This document shows, piece after piece, positions 52,913 to 63,918 of a DNA stretch of 64,000 nucleotides. The position numbers were made by a program, and so were the translations under genes. The notes under the pieces were generated by a model. The model saw only the letters and a list, made by a program, of their open reading frames with translations, was not told the DNA's origin and ran no database searches. Within the stretch, counting starts at the first letter, position 1. Each line of letters starts with the position of its first letter. Origin of the DNA: Bombus terrestris (lineage: Eukaryota; Arthropoda; Insecta; Hymenoptera; Apidae); contig NC_063273.1 of assembly GCF_910591885.1 (NCBI RefSeq), positions 4,898,001-4,962,000 on the forward strand, written 5' to 3'.

Positions 52913-53435
52913 GGCATTTGCAATGTACTGTAGAATTTCTAAAAGTTGCATGTGGACTTTGGAAATCTAGAATGGATTTCAAACGATTGTACGTAAGTCC
53001 GGCATCTGCAATTCATTCTACATCTTGCTGAAGTTCCTTCGGGATTTTAAAAATCTAGAATGAATTTCAGATGCTAGGACGTAAGTATCATGTGCGGAAT
53101 TTATTCTAGAAAAATCCTTATGGGCTTTGGAGAATATTTTAGCAAGCAGCTAAGGTTCGTACGTCGTGCGCGTCGCACAACCGCATAAATCGTTATATGT
53201 CAATATCTGCGGCAATCCAGTAGAAAATAGATTTTAATTTCATATATCGAAGTACGTGAGTTATTCTAAAATATTACGCCAGCATTATTGTATGTAACCG
53301 CAAAATTTCAATGGAACATAAATGTGCAGCAACATTCCGAAATGCATTGTGTTTCTACAACTCGAAACATTGATGCGGTATTACGACTCGAATTTCGTTG
53401 ATAAACAGGAATATTTGATCTAAAACGTAAGTACA
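52913..53435 (+). repeat. decayed tandem array with a unit of about 86 bp
   Basis: Three clear adjacent copies start at 52913, 53001 and about 53087. Shared blocks include GGCATNTGCAAT, ATTCTA, and AATCTAGAATGRATTTCA followed 10-12 bases later by ACGTAAGT. A fourth diverged copy ends with ATTTCA and then ACGTGAGT at 53254, and another ACGTAAGT occurs at 53425, two unit lengths further. The ACGTAAGT-type motifs lie at 52991, 53079, (ACGTCG at 53161), 53254 and 53425. The array looks old. No coding potential is apparent, so it is probably a relic minisatellite. Confidence 0.6.
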
Positions 53436-56400
53436 ATAACATCGTGAAAATGTACAAGAGTCAACCCCGTATTTTGTGTTATACGTATGTGCCTAATACG
53501 AGTTCGCATTAAATGATGTGGGTTTATTATACGGTTCGTTTATTCGATTACGACATCTGCAAGATTTTACATTATCGTTCGATGTAACGTCCGCACGGAT
53601 GGCTTAGCAGAAATAAAAATCGACGTCGAACGACACGCAAGAGGGCGGCGACTGGATGATCGCCGTTGAAAATCGTATTGAATAGAAGCGAATCGGTGTA
53701 AAACCTAAACGACTGCTTTGTAGCAACGATACACATCCCTACGGGCGCGTCGTTATCACGAGCGTCATTACAAAGCGACCAAGCACATAATGGTCACGAA
53801 CTTGTAACGATAACGACGTTGCCGGGCTTTTAGCCGACTGCGCGACCATCTCCTTACTATACGAGCTAGAAAGCTCCGAATGGACATTGGACGTGATAAT
53901 GCGCGAAAGCCCGTTTGACGATCTCGCTCGATTCTAAACACAGCTGTCGTTGTACAGACACTCGGCGATACACGGCCTGTCTCCATGCGATACGTACACA
54001 CGTGTGTACCAAAGGGTTGCACGGCACTCGTGGGATGCGAGCGTTCGCTCTCATGAAAAGATGACGGGATACCGGATAGAGGTCCGCGAGACGCGATTCC
54101 GGAGTCTCGATGCGCGCTACAACGTTGTTAAAATTTATGAATAATGTAGCAGAGTAATGTAGTTTCCTAGTAGTTCGTCGAAAGTAAAATCGCTACTGTC
54201 TTACAGAAATTTCGCAGAAAATACGATGCTCGCGACTGTTGGAAATTCGGCCGATGAATAGGGGTGGTTGCGCGAGATGGATGCGAAGACTAGAAAAAAA
54301 AAAAAGAAAAGAAAAAGAAGGAAACGACGACGAGCAACGATGCAGACGAGCGTACGCGAGCCGCACAGGAAACCAAAGGGAAAGTGCCTTGCACATTGTT
54401 GCTGGGACGGTAGAGAACAGCCGGTTTACGCAGTGTAAACGATCTTTCGCGTTGTTTCGTGGTTTGCAGGAAACAAGCAACGTACTAAAGCGTTTTACGA
54501 CCGGCCTATACAAATTGCAACCGCGTTAAAACAATCCACCGCGTTACAATTACAGGCGCAACGAAATCGCTGCTCCGCGCAATCCACGGATATGAGCATT
54601 GTTACACGGCTGGCTCGCACCAACGCGGATATTGCCGATTTACGAGCTCTTCACGATCCGCGGCTAACGTCGAAGTCGCTTGTCATACATCCCCTCGTCC
54701 AATCTATATTTTCCGACCGACGGAATTTTCGTTATCCTCCGATACGGTCAGCTCCGGCCCGGCTTCTCCAGCGGTGCTTTACGACGCGCCGAATACCCGC
54801 TCATACGAGAAGTAATTGCGCAGGTGGAAATTAATTTTCAGTTGGCTCGTTGCCCTACGTGACTTCGATGCTTCGCATTACCCGTCGAATTCCGCTGAAT
54901 GGAAAATCAACCGCCTCACGATCTAACATTACTCTACGGGAACCTTGGTTTCAGCTGCGACAAATCGCGATGGAAAATTTTAGAAACGTTCGTGTTTAAT
55001 GATATTCGGTCGGAGATTCGTGGCACGAATGGTCGCCTATAGTTTCGTAATAAAATGGGATACGCGCGATTCCGTTTGGAGCGTGGATTGATTTTGAGAG
55101 AGAAAGCTTCACAGCTCTCGCAGCCATTATGTGATTCAAATCTTGATATTATTCTATAATCTATTCGCTAGAATAATAGCGTCGGCAATGGCGGTTAGGG
55201 TCGATCGCATGCCGACCGGAGGCTCGTTCGACTTGCACGCCACCACCCACCAATAAGCACCCTTCGGTATCGTAGTTGCGTACCTTGTGCACCCGCACGT
55301 GCTTAAACATACACGCTATCGTCTAGCGGGTTTGAGCAGATAGTAGCATGCCAACCGATATTTGCGTCTTCCGGCGTCTTCGATTATTATCGTTCTCCCG
55401 AATGCCATATTTGCTCCATGGCGTAAACACTGTCGTAGCGAGCGATAAAAAGACGCTGGGATATCGGTAGTATGGGAGAAGCGACCAAGAGCACAGGATA
55501 GGAGAGAAATACATAGAGTTGAGGGATAAACGACGACACGGCACGTCTGATTTATGAGCTTCGTAACCCAGACGAGAAGACTGGATACCAGCACTGGCAT
55601 GCAACACCGGCTTCTTCGTTTTGCGGTTCATCATCTTCCGTTTGTATTGCGCTATTTAATCCGCGTTTAGACTTAACAGGATTAATTTTGATAACACGAA
55701 CATATATCAAAGATCATGGAAAATAAGAACAATTTTCGATCGTCAGGCTGATTATAAAAATCGAGTTCTGACCAGTGGATGGGATAGAATTCGGTATAAA
55801 AAATGTAGTTTTCAAATGATTTGCTTTTTCGTCGATATACGCGAGATAGGGCGCATCGATGAATGATGAAGCACCGACAGAATGTTTTCCACGTTGCCTA
55901 CGAAGCGACATTAATTTTTCCATCGCTTGCACGATCGCTAGTCTACCTAGTTGCATGTAACGCTTCTATAATGATTTATACGTGTATAAGCTATGAAACA
56001 CCGATAATTACGGTAATTGCAATTAATCAGATTTATGTGCGTTAACTATAAATCTGATTATATCTGAATATATAGGTATAGTAGTGGTAAAATCTCCGTA
56101 AACGTACTAGCCCCGATTCTATCCGAATACAAATTAGAGCGTGAACGCGACCGAACCGACGACTCTCCTTTGTTGATCGAGTCGTGTTTGCCACGATGGA
56201 ATTATCGGATTCTTACAGTTCACGGCCGGCTGAAAAATCTGAATATCATGAAGAACCGCGTGGTCCATCGTACGAGCTCATCCTCATTCTTTTCCACCGT
56301 TTTCTTCGCACGACAGCGGCGCATTCGTTCGCAGGAATCGACAGCTGTGACCAAACAGCGGACGTGTCCGAATAAAATTTTCGATCACAGTCCCTTGATC

Positions 56401-57596
56401 CCTGACCGAGGAAATACGACGTCGACGATGACTCGCGTTCCTTTTAAAATTTCAAAGGAAACTTTCCTCTGATTTTCCTTTACATCGATCGAAGGCCGGG
56501 CCGATCTTGCGGTTTGCAGTTAAAACGAATCGCGGCAAGACGATAATTGCGGCGAACGAAGTTAAGCGAAAACCGGACCGGGGACACGGAGAAAACGAAA
56601 AGGGATAACGAACGAATGAAATTTATGTCCGGTTTCGAGGTCGTTTCGCGCGACATCGGATCCGCTGCTTTTCGATCGAGATTTTCAAATGGAATTCTCA
56701 GCGAAGCAATAGGTTCCGACCTAGGAATCCGAGGGCAAGACCGAGGCCAGAGATCCCCGGTCAGTTTCGACCCGGCACGTAATCCTCGGACGAATCCCCA
56801 AGACCAACGGTCTGCTTTCGCCGGAAGCCCTTCGTCCACCGTTCGACCTTTCCTAACCGATCCGAGCACCGGCTCGTTCTCTTTCTTCAGACAATGAATT
56901 CGCTCCTGGAAATTTCACTCTGTTTGCCGAACACTCCATCTTTATCGTTTAACGATCGAGTTACTGCGATCGTATGCTGCAAACTTTTCGCGCTTCTCCT
57001 CGCTTCCTTGCCCCTAACAAACTTTTCTCTTTCCAACTTTCAACTTCATTTTTCCGATCCTATCGAGGACAACCGTTCTCGTCCTAAATCTATTATCCTT
57101 GTTGTCGCGTGTACAGTCAAATCGATATCTATTCGCCGATCGCGCCAGATCTACCCGCTCACGATCGGTCGGCTTGCGGCGAAAAAACGTTTGCCACTAT
57201 CGTCTCCAATATACGGATATCGAACGTTATTCGGATTAAGTTGGAAGATCGGTGGTTTCTCTGGAGCTTATACTTCAACGGTGAATCGAGAACACCTCGG
57301 AGACGCCTGAGGCAAACGGGGTCAGGAAGGAGGTCTCGGGTCAAGATGGGGATTAGGATCTCCAGGGGTCACCTTGCGAAACCCGACCTAGCACTATACG
57401 TCTAACCCATAAATTATGTCCGTCTAAACACACAATCCCTCTATGAGTAGCTGTCTAGAGATGTTTGAATGAGTAGAAAATGCGAAGAAAGGGATCAAAT
57501 ATCCTTTTGTAATTTCCATTAAAACACACTGATAGAGTGGTGAAGAATCTCGCTTGTTTGTCATCGAGGAAAATCATGATGAACCGAAATTTGTGC
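53436..57596. other. no gene recognised
   Basis: AT-richer near 53,500, then CpG-rich background. Open frames up to 138 codons on both strands are featureless. No exon was recognised. Confidence 0.45.
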
Positions 57597-57598
57597 TA

Positions 57599-58051
57599 GG
57601 TTGTCCGAAAAGTGTCTTTCTTTCGCAAACGTGTTTTTTACAACAATGCACCTTCATACAAACGTGAAACCAGGTCTGTGAAATGTCGCGGTGCTTATCT
57701 TGTGGCGACACTCGGGAACAATGTACATCACCGAAGCGAAGTGTCTAACGAGCCATCAATATCCCCATGTTCGAGAAGAAGGCGTGCGTGGCAACGGTCG
57801 CGGACGCCTAACAAACGCGTGGATAGTGGGAATATTGAGGGGCGACAAAAGAAAAGAATCGAATCCGATCGACGGTTAAGTTTGAACCAGGAAACGATAA
57901 AGTCGAGTCGTAACCGCGCAGCGAGATTGACTAGTGAAACCGAAAGCGATATGCGACGCGATCAAAAGAAGACACTTGTTAATAAATATATAGCTGACCT
58001 AACGTGTGTCTATTATTTCCTCATAAAACGAAAGAAACTTTTCGGACAATC
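57599..58051 (+). mobile_element. non-autonomous mariner-type element (453 bp)
   Basis: The left end reads GGTTGTCCGAAAAGTGTCTTTC. The right end, read in reverse complement, is GATTGTCCGAAAAGTTTCTTTC, matching at 20 of 22 positions. Both ends are flanked by TA (57597-57598 and 58052-58053), the target duplication made by mariner/Tc1 transposases. TTGTCCGAAAAGT is typical of insect mariner ends, and the AT-rich stretch with ATAAAACGAAAGAAAC before the right end is typical of mariner 3' ends. Full mariners are about 1.3 kb with a transposase of about 345 residues. This copy is 453 bp with no transposase motif that I can see, so it is an internally deleted or miniature derivative needing a transposase from elsewhere. 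The 198-codon frame across it (57612-58208) runs out past the right end and is not a gene. Confidence 0.85.
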
Positions 58052-58053
58052 TA

Positions 58054-60753
58054 GTACATACTGTTTGGTTACCTGCTCGATATCTACGCCTATGTGTCCC
58101 CGTGTCGTAAACGCTCCTTCTCTTTTATGGGACGTGATATCGTTTCTTATTTCCTGCTCCAATCGTACGTCTTTCTCGAATGATATTTTATACAGACATT
58201 CATTGTGAACGTCATTTTTGATTATCCACTCGAGAGAAAAATGTCTGGCTGAACAAACCGCGTTTCGTAATTTTCATCGCTGTGATAGCGCGATAAGAAG
58301 TGGTTTATAGCGCAACTATGTAGTCAGTGAGCTACAGCGTCGAGCGTTATTTCAATGGACGTGTCAAATTTATTCAGACAAAGGTTTCACATCGTTAAGA
58401 GGATACGCATAAATATTTGATAACAGGATGCGATAGGAAGCGAACTCGATAGGAAGAGGGTGCGTGCGTGTATCCTTTATCGGAACCATAGGTTTGCTAA
58501 GAGAACATACCGTGTGTGTGTGTGTTTAGCTATGCGCATAGTTCACATACCGACCCTTCCTCGCATGGTATGTTATAATTAGTGCTGTAGCGAGCGCACG
58601 CAACATTGATATGTCCACGAGCTTCCGAATACTTCCTTAACGAGATGGCTTTGTAAACAACGAGTTAAGTTTTCGCGTGCTTCTCCGATCTGTCCTTTTC
58701 TCTCTCTTTCAGATCACCGAGCCGATTAAATATCGTCGTTGAAATCGAGTTACGACGTTCCAACGTTCCGAGCTTTTTAAATCGAGGTCGAAAAAACGGT
58801 GAAATCTAATTGTTTCCATATTTCATATTCCAGGCGAAATGGCAACGCGCTTGCCCTGCAACGTCCATCCCGATAGAATCGGCCCTTTGATCAGCCATCA
58901 CGGGGCGCAAGAAAGTCGGGCTGTCGATTAAATTTGCATTTAGAAATCCGATTATCGCGGATTCAAATTTTTTAACGCGGACAGCCGGGCGTGGTAAGCA
59001 GCGACTGCCACCTAGGTCGGCCGCTTTTAAATTCAAATTCTACGCGACGTCGATTAATTACAAGACGTCCACCAAATGCAGCTCTATACCCCCCGCGGAT
59101 CCAAACGTCAAACCGTGTTTCTCTTTTCTGCCTTCCTTTCTTTTATCGCGTCGTTTGCACGAGCTCGCGCTCTGCCATCGTTTCCTCCGGCATTTGCAAA
59201 GCCTTGCACGCAGTCGCGATACGCGCGACAAACCAAGGTGCGAACGGTAACGGTTTCGCAGAAGGCGTCGAGGGATGAATAAAGGGGCGAGTTAAAGCGC
59301 GTCAAGAGAGTGTCGTTTCCTCTTGCCAGGTTTCCACGCAATAATCGTTACCGTGAATAGTTCGCGACCTACCTCGAGAAAAAGAGTCGTCGAATGTCAA
59401 CGCGCGCCGGGAGCGTCGCTGCGCGTTTGCTTCAGCTACGTATCTCTATCAAAGCGTGGTAACGTAACGTCGCGTCGCGTCTCGTCTAATCGCTACAACG
59501 TATCGTGACGATCTTTGCGCACCTAATTTATAGATGAGATCGTAGATCTTGCGGTGGCTCCCGATTGAAACCAATAACTCGAGCCCAGCGGATCGAGAAT
59601 ATATCAATTAATCACGCGCGGCGTGCAGAAGTTGGCGCGGATCTTCCAATGGCGCAGTTACATCGATGCCGGTACAGCGAAGAGGCGTCGCGACGGTTAT
59701 CAATTATTCGCCGATAAAGCTGCCATCCAGAAGCTGCTCTCGCTCCACCCACGTCGGTGCCCCTTCAGACACCGATCCAAATTTATCGACGCGCTATAAT
59801 TACGTGCCACGAAGTTGATTGTGCGTAGCTGCGGTCCTCATTAGGCGTGTACGCCTCACTGTTATGAAGAATTCTGATCGACGTATTGTCGCGCCTGTCC
59901 CTTTTATCTCTCACTCACAAGGAATTAGTTGTACAGCGTAGATGGAAAGTTTGCAAGCTAGCTAAACGAAAGACCGCGGCTTTAGACGAAACATCGTTGA
60001 GATTCCATAAAAATTGAATATTTATTCGACCGTGTCCGCGGTAAAGTATCGAGAAGCGAAGCTACCACAAAAAATAAAAAATGACAAAGATCTGCGCGAT
60101 AAAATCCGACCGCGTCAATTAACGCTGTTCTTTTGAAACCGCGAAACGTTGAAAAACAGCCACCGAGAGAGAAAAAGAAGGGGGTGGGACAGAGGGGAAA
60201 AAGAGAACCTCAGCGATGTATTAATCGCCAGGAACCGTTTATTTCCTCGGGCATTCAGCAGTCTCTGGGTAGTTGAGGTAGCTAACCGCTTGAAAAATGA
60301 TGCAACATCGTAGCGTCAGCAGTGACGGTGCCGAATTCTAGAACCACCGACGAAGAAGCAAACCGCGGCAGGCATGCAAGTTTAATTGCGAAACTTCCCA
60401 AACTATCGCGAATTACGGGAAATATTGAAAAACGCCAGTAATATCACGGCCGTCCGTTCGGTTTGCGGCTGTTCTATTTTTATCCAGGTATTCGGCCTGC
60501 GTCGGTCGAGATATTTCGCGAATAGGAACGAACGCATATATACGCGAACAGCTAGAAAACAGGCCGTGGTCGTAATTAGGAGATTCAGCAACCAGAGGTA
60601 AAGATCATGAAAACCATAGTGTATTTTCGAGCTATCGCGGGGAGACGCGGTCGTTAGAATACGCGCCAACGGGAGTCGTAAATTCCCGTTACGATTAGAA
60701 TGATCGACACCACGAATAGTTCGATCCCCGTATTTCGATTAAGATAATAGGGG
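58054..60753. other. no gene recognised; possible regulatory DNA
   Basis: Contains a (GT)n run (58512-58525) beside a 12-base palindrome CTATGCGCATAG (58530-58541). A polypyrimidine-AG near 58720 and another AG near 58834 look like plus-strand 3' splice sites but open frames after them are short. The stretch 59570-59880 has many TAAT/ATTA cores and moderate composition and could be a regulatory element. That is inference only. Confidence 0.4.
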
Positions 60754-61191
60754 TGATTCAGGTATGATAACACTGTGGCTCACAGAGTTAAAATTTATAT
60801 TTCCAACACTTAGTATACACGATTGAATAGATATAATCACTTAATAACTTAGCACGGTATGAGACTTAATGTTAGAAGTTAGGCGTTAGATCTTTGACTG
60901 TGGTAGGAAAATGTGAGAGATATAGGAACGGTGAGAGTTGTAGGGAATGCAGGAACTCTAGTCACCGTGAGAGACGATGGAAAACTCTGAAGCTTATTCT
61001 AATGTGAATAAGGAGGAAAGCTTGGTATGGGTGTGCCCTTTGAACGAAGAACGCGGATTCGTTGCTTACATTTTTAGTTAGTAGAGTGAGGGCAATAATC
61101 CGCGATGTCGATTGGTTGGGACCAATGTTAGGAAGGAAGAGAGGAGGAAGAAACCTCCTACCAACTTGGGTCCTAGGCGACATTGTTTACA
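60754..61191 (-). mobile_element. probable solo LTR or LTR-like repeat
   Basis: A 438-base CpG-poor block differs sharply in composition from its flanks. It starts TGATTCAGG and ends GTTTACA, so it has the 5'-TG...CA-3' ends of a retroviral-type LTR on either strand. Three G bases flank both ends, which could be part of a short target duplication, but a clean 4-5 base duplication is not visible. Read on the minus strand it would begin TGTAAACAATGTCGCC. No gag/pol sequence or second LTR is present, consistent with a solo LTR left by recombination. The family is not identified and the ends are approximate. Another dispersed repeat type is possible. Confidence 0.4.
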
Positions 61192-61396
61192 GGGAAACTC
61201 AGATTTTTCGTTAGGTATATCTCCGCTTTCTTCGTAATTCTTAAGAGCACATAATTCTAAAAACCGGCCGAAAATACTTCTGGAATTAGAAAGTCTCTTC
61301 TGGCAAACAGATGTGCTTAGACCATGTGTGTGAACAATGCAGCTAGAATTGCAACTTTATAGTGGGTCCTTGGGACTATGGAGTGTTAGAAGGACG
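61192..61396. other. no gene recognised
   Basis: The composition remains CpG-poor and may belong to the same inserted unit as the LTR-like block. Nothing else was recognised. Confidence 0.35.
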
Positions 61397-61474
61397 GCAG
61401 GTAGACCGGTGGTTGGCAAGCCGCGCGGGATGGCGTGCAGATGTGTTGCGCGACAGAACACATAGACCACCGGT
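61397..61474. repeat. nested inverted repeat
   Basis: Outer arms ACCGGTGGT (61405-61413) and ACCACCGGT (61466-61474) are perfect complements. Inner arms ATGTGTT (61441-61447) and AACACAT (61457-61463) form a second stem. The sequence could fold into a two-stem hairpin or cruciform of about 70 bases. Confidence 0.55.
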
Positions 61475-62650
61475 ACGCATCTGCCTCTACTCGTCGTATC
61501 GCGTGACTCTGACACGATTAAAATTGCTTAATGATCGTTTCAAAATAATTCAGAATTTTTCGTTTCGTTTAGCCGAAGCGGATTTTATCGATAAGAGGTT
61601 TTTCAAAGAAATGCTACTAAACCCAGCGTTTGGAGAAGAATTATCGCGCGAAAGGTACCAAATTCTATTTAAATCCAATGCGGTACGGTACACGGTTCGT
61701 TAAGAAAAATCATAACGAGTAATCGGTCGAGATAATTGTCAATTAAGAGGGATTCGTGTTTCATCCGATTGTATTTCCAAAGAAATAATCTGCAGACGTC
61801 ATTTTGACCTATTGTGTAGCACCTACTCTTCGTCTCTTCCTCCTTCTTTTCCTTTTTCTTTACTCTTTTTATCCGAGCGAGAAAAATTATTCCGAACGCT
61901 GTAGCTGCATTTAAATTCACCCCTTCCACTGATCTGGTTTCCTTCCAATTTTCAGGTTCATTAAGGAAAATTATAGATACGCGATCGAGCGAAATAATTG
62001 TCAATTAAAACGTTTCGTATTTCATTGATCCGCAAGTTCGAAAGGGTCGCGGCGGCGACGGCCAGCTTTTAATTAATAACCGTTTCAATTAAGACGCGTC
62101 CAGTCGTTTAGCGATCCGACGTGACAGCGATGATGGCGACGTATATGGCCGCGTAAAATTTTCCTCGGGGGAAAGAAAAACGCGGAACTACTGCGGAAAC
62201 AGCGGCCCTTTATGAAGGTTCCGCGGTGGCATTATTGCGGCCAACTCGCAAACGGGAGAAGCTCGCGGTCGCGTCCGCAAAACGGAATGCAGAAAGGAAT
62301 TTGGAGTTCGAGTGGCAAGAGGCGAGCGAGGAACGAGCAGTGACGTACGTTTAATAACGCGGACCGGCTTGTATCTGCAGCCGTCATGGTGTACGGGCAT
62401 TGTAATGGGAAAGAGAGGGCGATCCGACCGGCGCCGTTTACTGCATACTAGTCGCGCGAGTCGCGAATTCCTCAAGCGCCATGAATTTTTCGTCACCGCG
62501 GCCAACCAAAGCGGCAGGTCGTCGGTCGTCGAGACACCGCACGGATTTCAGCGCCGCATCCTCCGATACAATCTCGCTCGATCGCGTAAATTAACCAACT
62601 CGCCAACCATCTTATTACGTACTAACAAGAGCAAAGAACGAATCACTCAC
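61475..62650 (-). other. presumed intron downstream of the Side-like exon
   Basis: This lies immediately 3' of the exon on the minus strand, starting with GTGAGT (complement at 62645-62650). I found no further exon in it. A pyrimidine-rich tract is present at about 61830-61870 on the plus strand. Confidence 0.5.
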
Positions 62651-62780
62651 GTATACAACGGCACTCCAGCCTCGTTCTTGAACCAAAAAACCATGTGCAG
62701 GCTGTCCTCTCCGGGTGGAGTAATGTCGCATGGCAGTTCCGCTGGTTTTCCTTCCACGACGCTGATATTGACCAATGGTA
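62651..62780 (-). CDS. internal exon of a Sidestep-family Ig cell-surface protein (first Ig domain, 5' half)
   Basis: On the minus strand, TTTCGTTTGCAG precedes the exon (acceptor complement CT at 62781-62782) and AC|GTGAGT ends it. The 130 bases hold two bases of a split codon, 42 full codons without a stop, and two bases of the next codon. The translation begins PLVNISVVEGKPAELPCDI and ends HMVFWFKNEAGVPLY. The LPCDI cysteine (codon at 62728-62730) is the B-strand Ig cysteine and the WFK tryptophan (62683-62685) lies 15 residues on, the normal Ig spacing. The pattern VxGKxAxLPCDIxPP...VFWFKxxxGxPLY is characteristic of the membrane-distal Ig domain of insect Sidestep paralogues (often auto-named hemicentin- or nephrin-like), neuronal surface proteins that bind Beat receptors in axon guidance and synaptic matching. 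The second Ig cysteine (YRCRVDF block) must be in a following exon, which I did not find. I cannot say which Side paralogue this is. Confidence is high for the exon and family, and lower for the exact member. Confidence 0.88.
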
Positions 62781-63483
62781 CTGCAAACGAAAATAGACGG
62801 ATGGTAACGTTAAAAGGTTGCATTCGTTGTCGTTACTCGATTTCGATTTCGCGGCCGAATTGGATCGGTGGATGAAAATTCGAGCGCAAGAGAAGATGGA
62901 GAGAGTCGACGAATATCCGGGCCGCATTCTTCGATAGCGAAAATCCGGATATTCGGATGCAAACACAATTGAACGAGGATGATGTTGGGCAGCGATATGT
63001 AAAGCGCACGCGATATAGGATTAAGAGATCCGCTTATGAAATTCGGTTTGGACGGACTGCCGTAAACTAGTCGTGGCATTCTGCTTGCACAAGACGATCT
63101 TTCGAGCAGGTAAATGGAAAGCTCGAAGGTCTGATCATACGGAACGAGAAAATCCTTCGGGAATTTCCGGTAGGCTATTTCGAAGAAACGAGTTTCCATT
63201 CGATTCGGTCCGTTGCTTTCGTTTTCTCCACGCTGGACGATCGAAACAAGAATCGAACCTGCAACTACGTACCAAGCGCCACGTCCGTTCGAGAATTTCA
63301 CCAGAGACTTTTTTTTTCTCTTCTCCACTTATATACGAACGAAAGAGACTCCGAGAGTGTCCGAGTGTCCCAGTTCGTCGAATCCGATTTGTCGCGGTCG
63401 TTTCACCCTCTTGTTTATCGAGCGTGACGCACGCCACGAATATGGACGTGGATGCATGAAAATTTCCGTTTATCGTCGATAAA

Positions 63484-63516
63484 TCTCTCTCTCTCTCTCT
63501 CTTTCTATCTTTCTCT
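63484..63516. repeat. (TC)n microsatellite
   Basis: About 19 bases of uninterrupted TC repeat, followed by TTTC/TATC variants. Confidence 0.85.
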
Positions 63517-63904
63517 CGCGTTCTTTGGTAAGCGATCGTCCGCGACGCTCGAAAACCTAAACCGGAAGGATTAGCTGGCGTTTCGCGTTTACTCGCTGGT
63601 TATAACAACCCCGTCTGGTATAAATATCGCTTAGGGGTGACTGTTTACCATATAAACGCCCCGGAGCTACGGTACTCATTTGAATTCTCAGTTTTTCCAC
63701 GTTGTAACGAGCTCAAGGTACGTGCAACAAGCAGCAGTTACCTCTTCTCGGGTGGTAACGCGGCTGCCGCCACCGCCTCGTACCTACTTTCCACGTTAAA
63801 AGTAAGAACCCTCGGGAAGCTCCTTCCCGGATTCGTTATAATTTCATGCGCGTATTTCGCGGGTTTGCTTACGATTTAACGTTTGCTTTTAGCTCAGGGT
63901 ACAT

Positions 63905-63918
63905 GCGCGCGCGCGCGC
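63905..63918. repeat. (GC)7 dinucleotide run
   Basis: Fourteen bases of alternating GC, a potential left-handed DNA sequence. It is preceded by CAT and followed by TATCC. Confidence 0.8.

Noticed and set aside
57612..58208. 198-codon frame across the mariner-type element as a possible transposase
   Set aside because: No transposase motif is recognisable and the frame runs out beyond the right terminal repeat into flanking DNA.
58835..58930. Plus-strand sequence after an AG that translates to ATRLPCNV, resembling an Ig B-strand
   Set aside because: It lacks the C-strand tryptophan, meets a stop after about 30 codons and has no donor. It also lies on the opposite strand to the Side-like exon.
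63241..63300. tRNA-like B box (GGTTCGATTC on the minus strand)
   Set aside because: The only A-box-like string is about 15 bases away, leaving no room for an anticodon arm, and no acceptor stem pairs.
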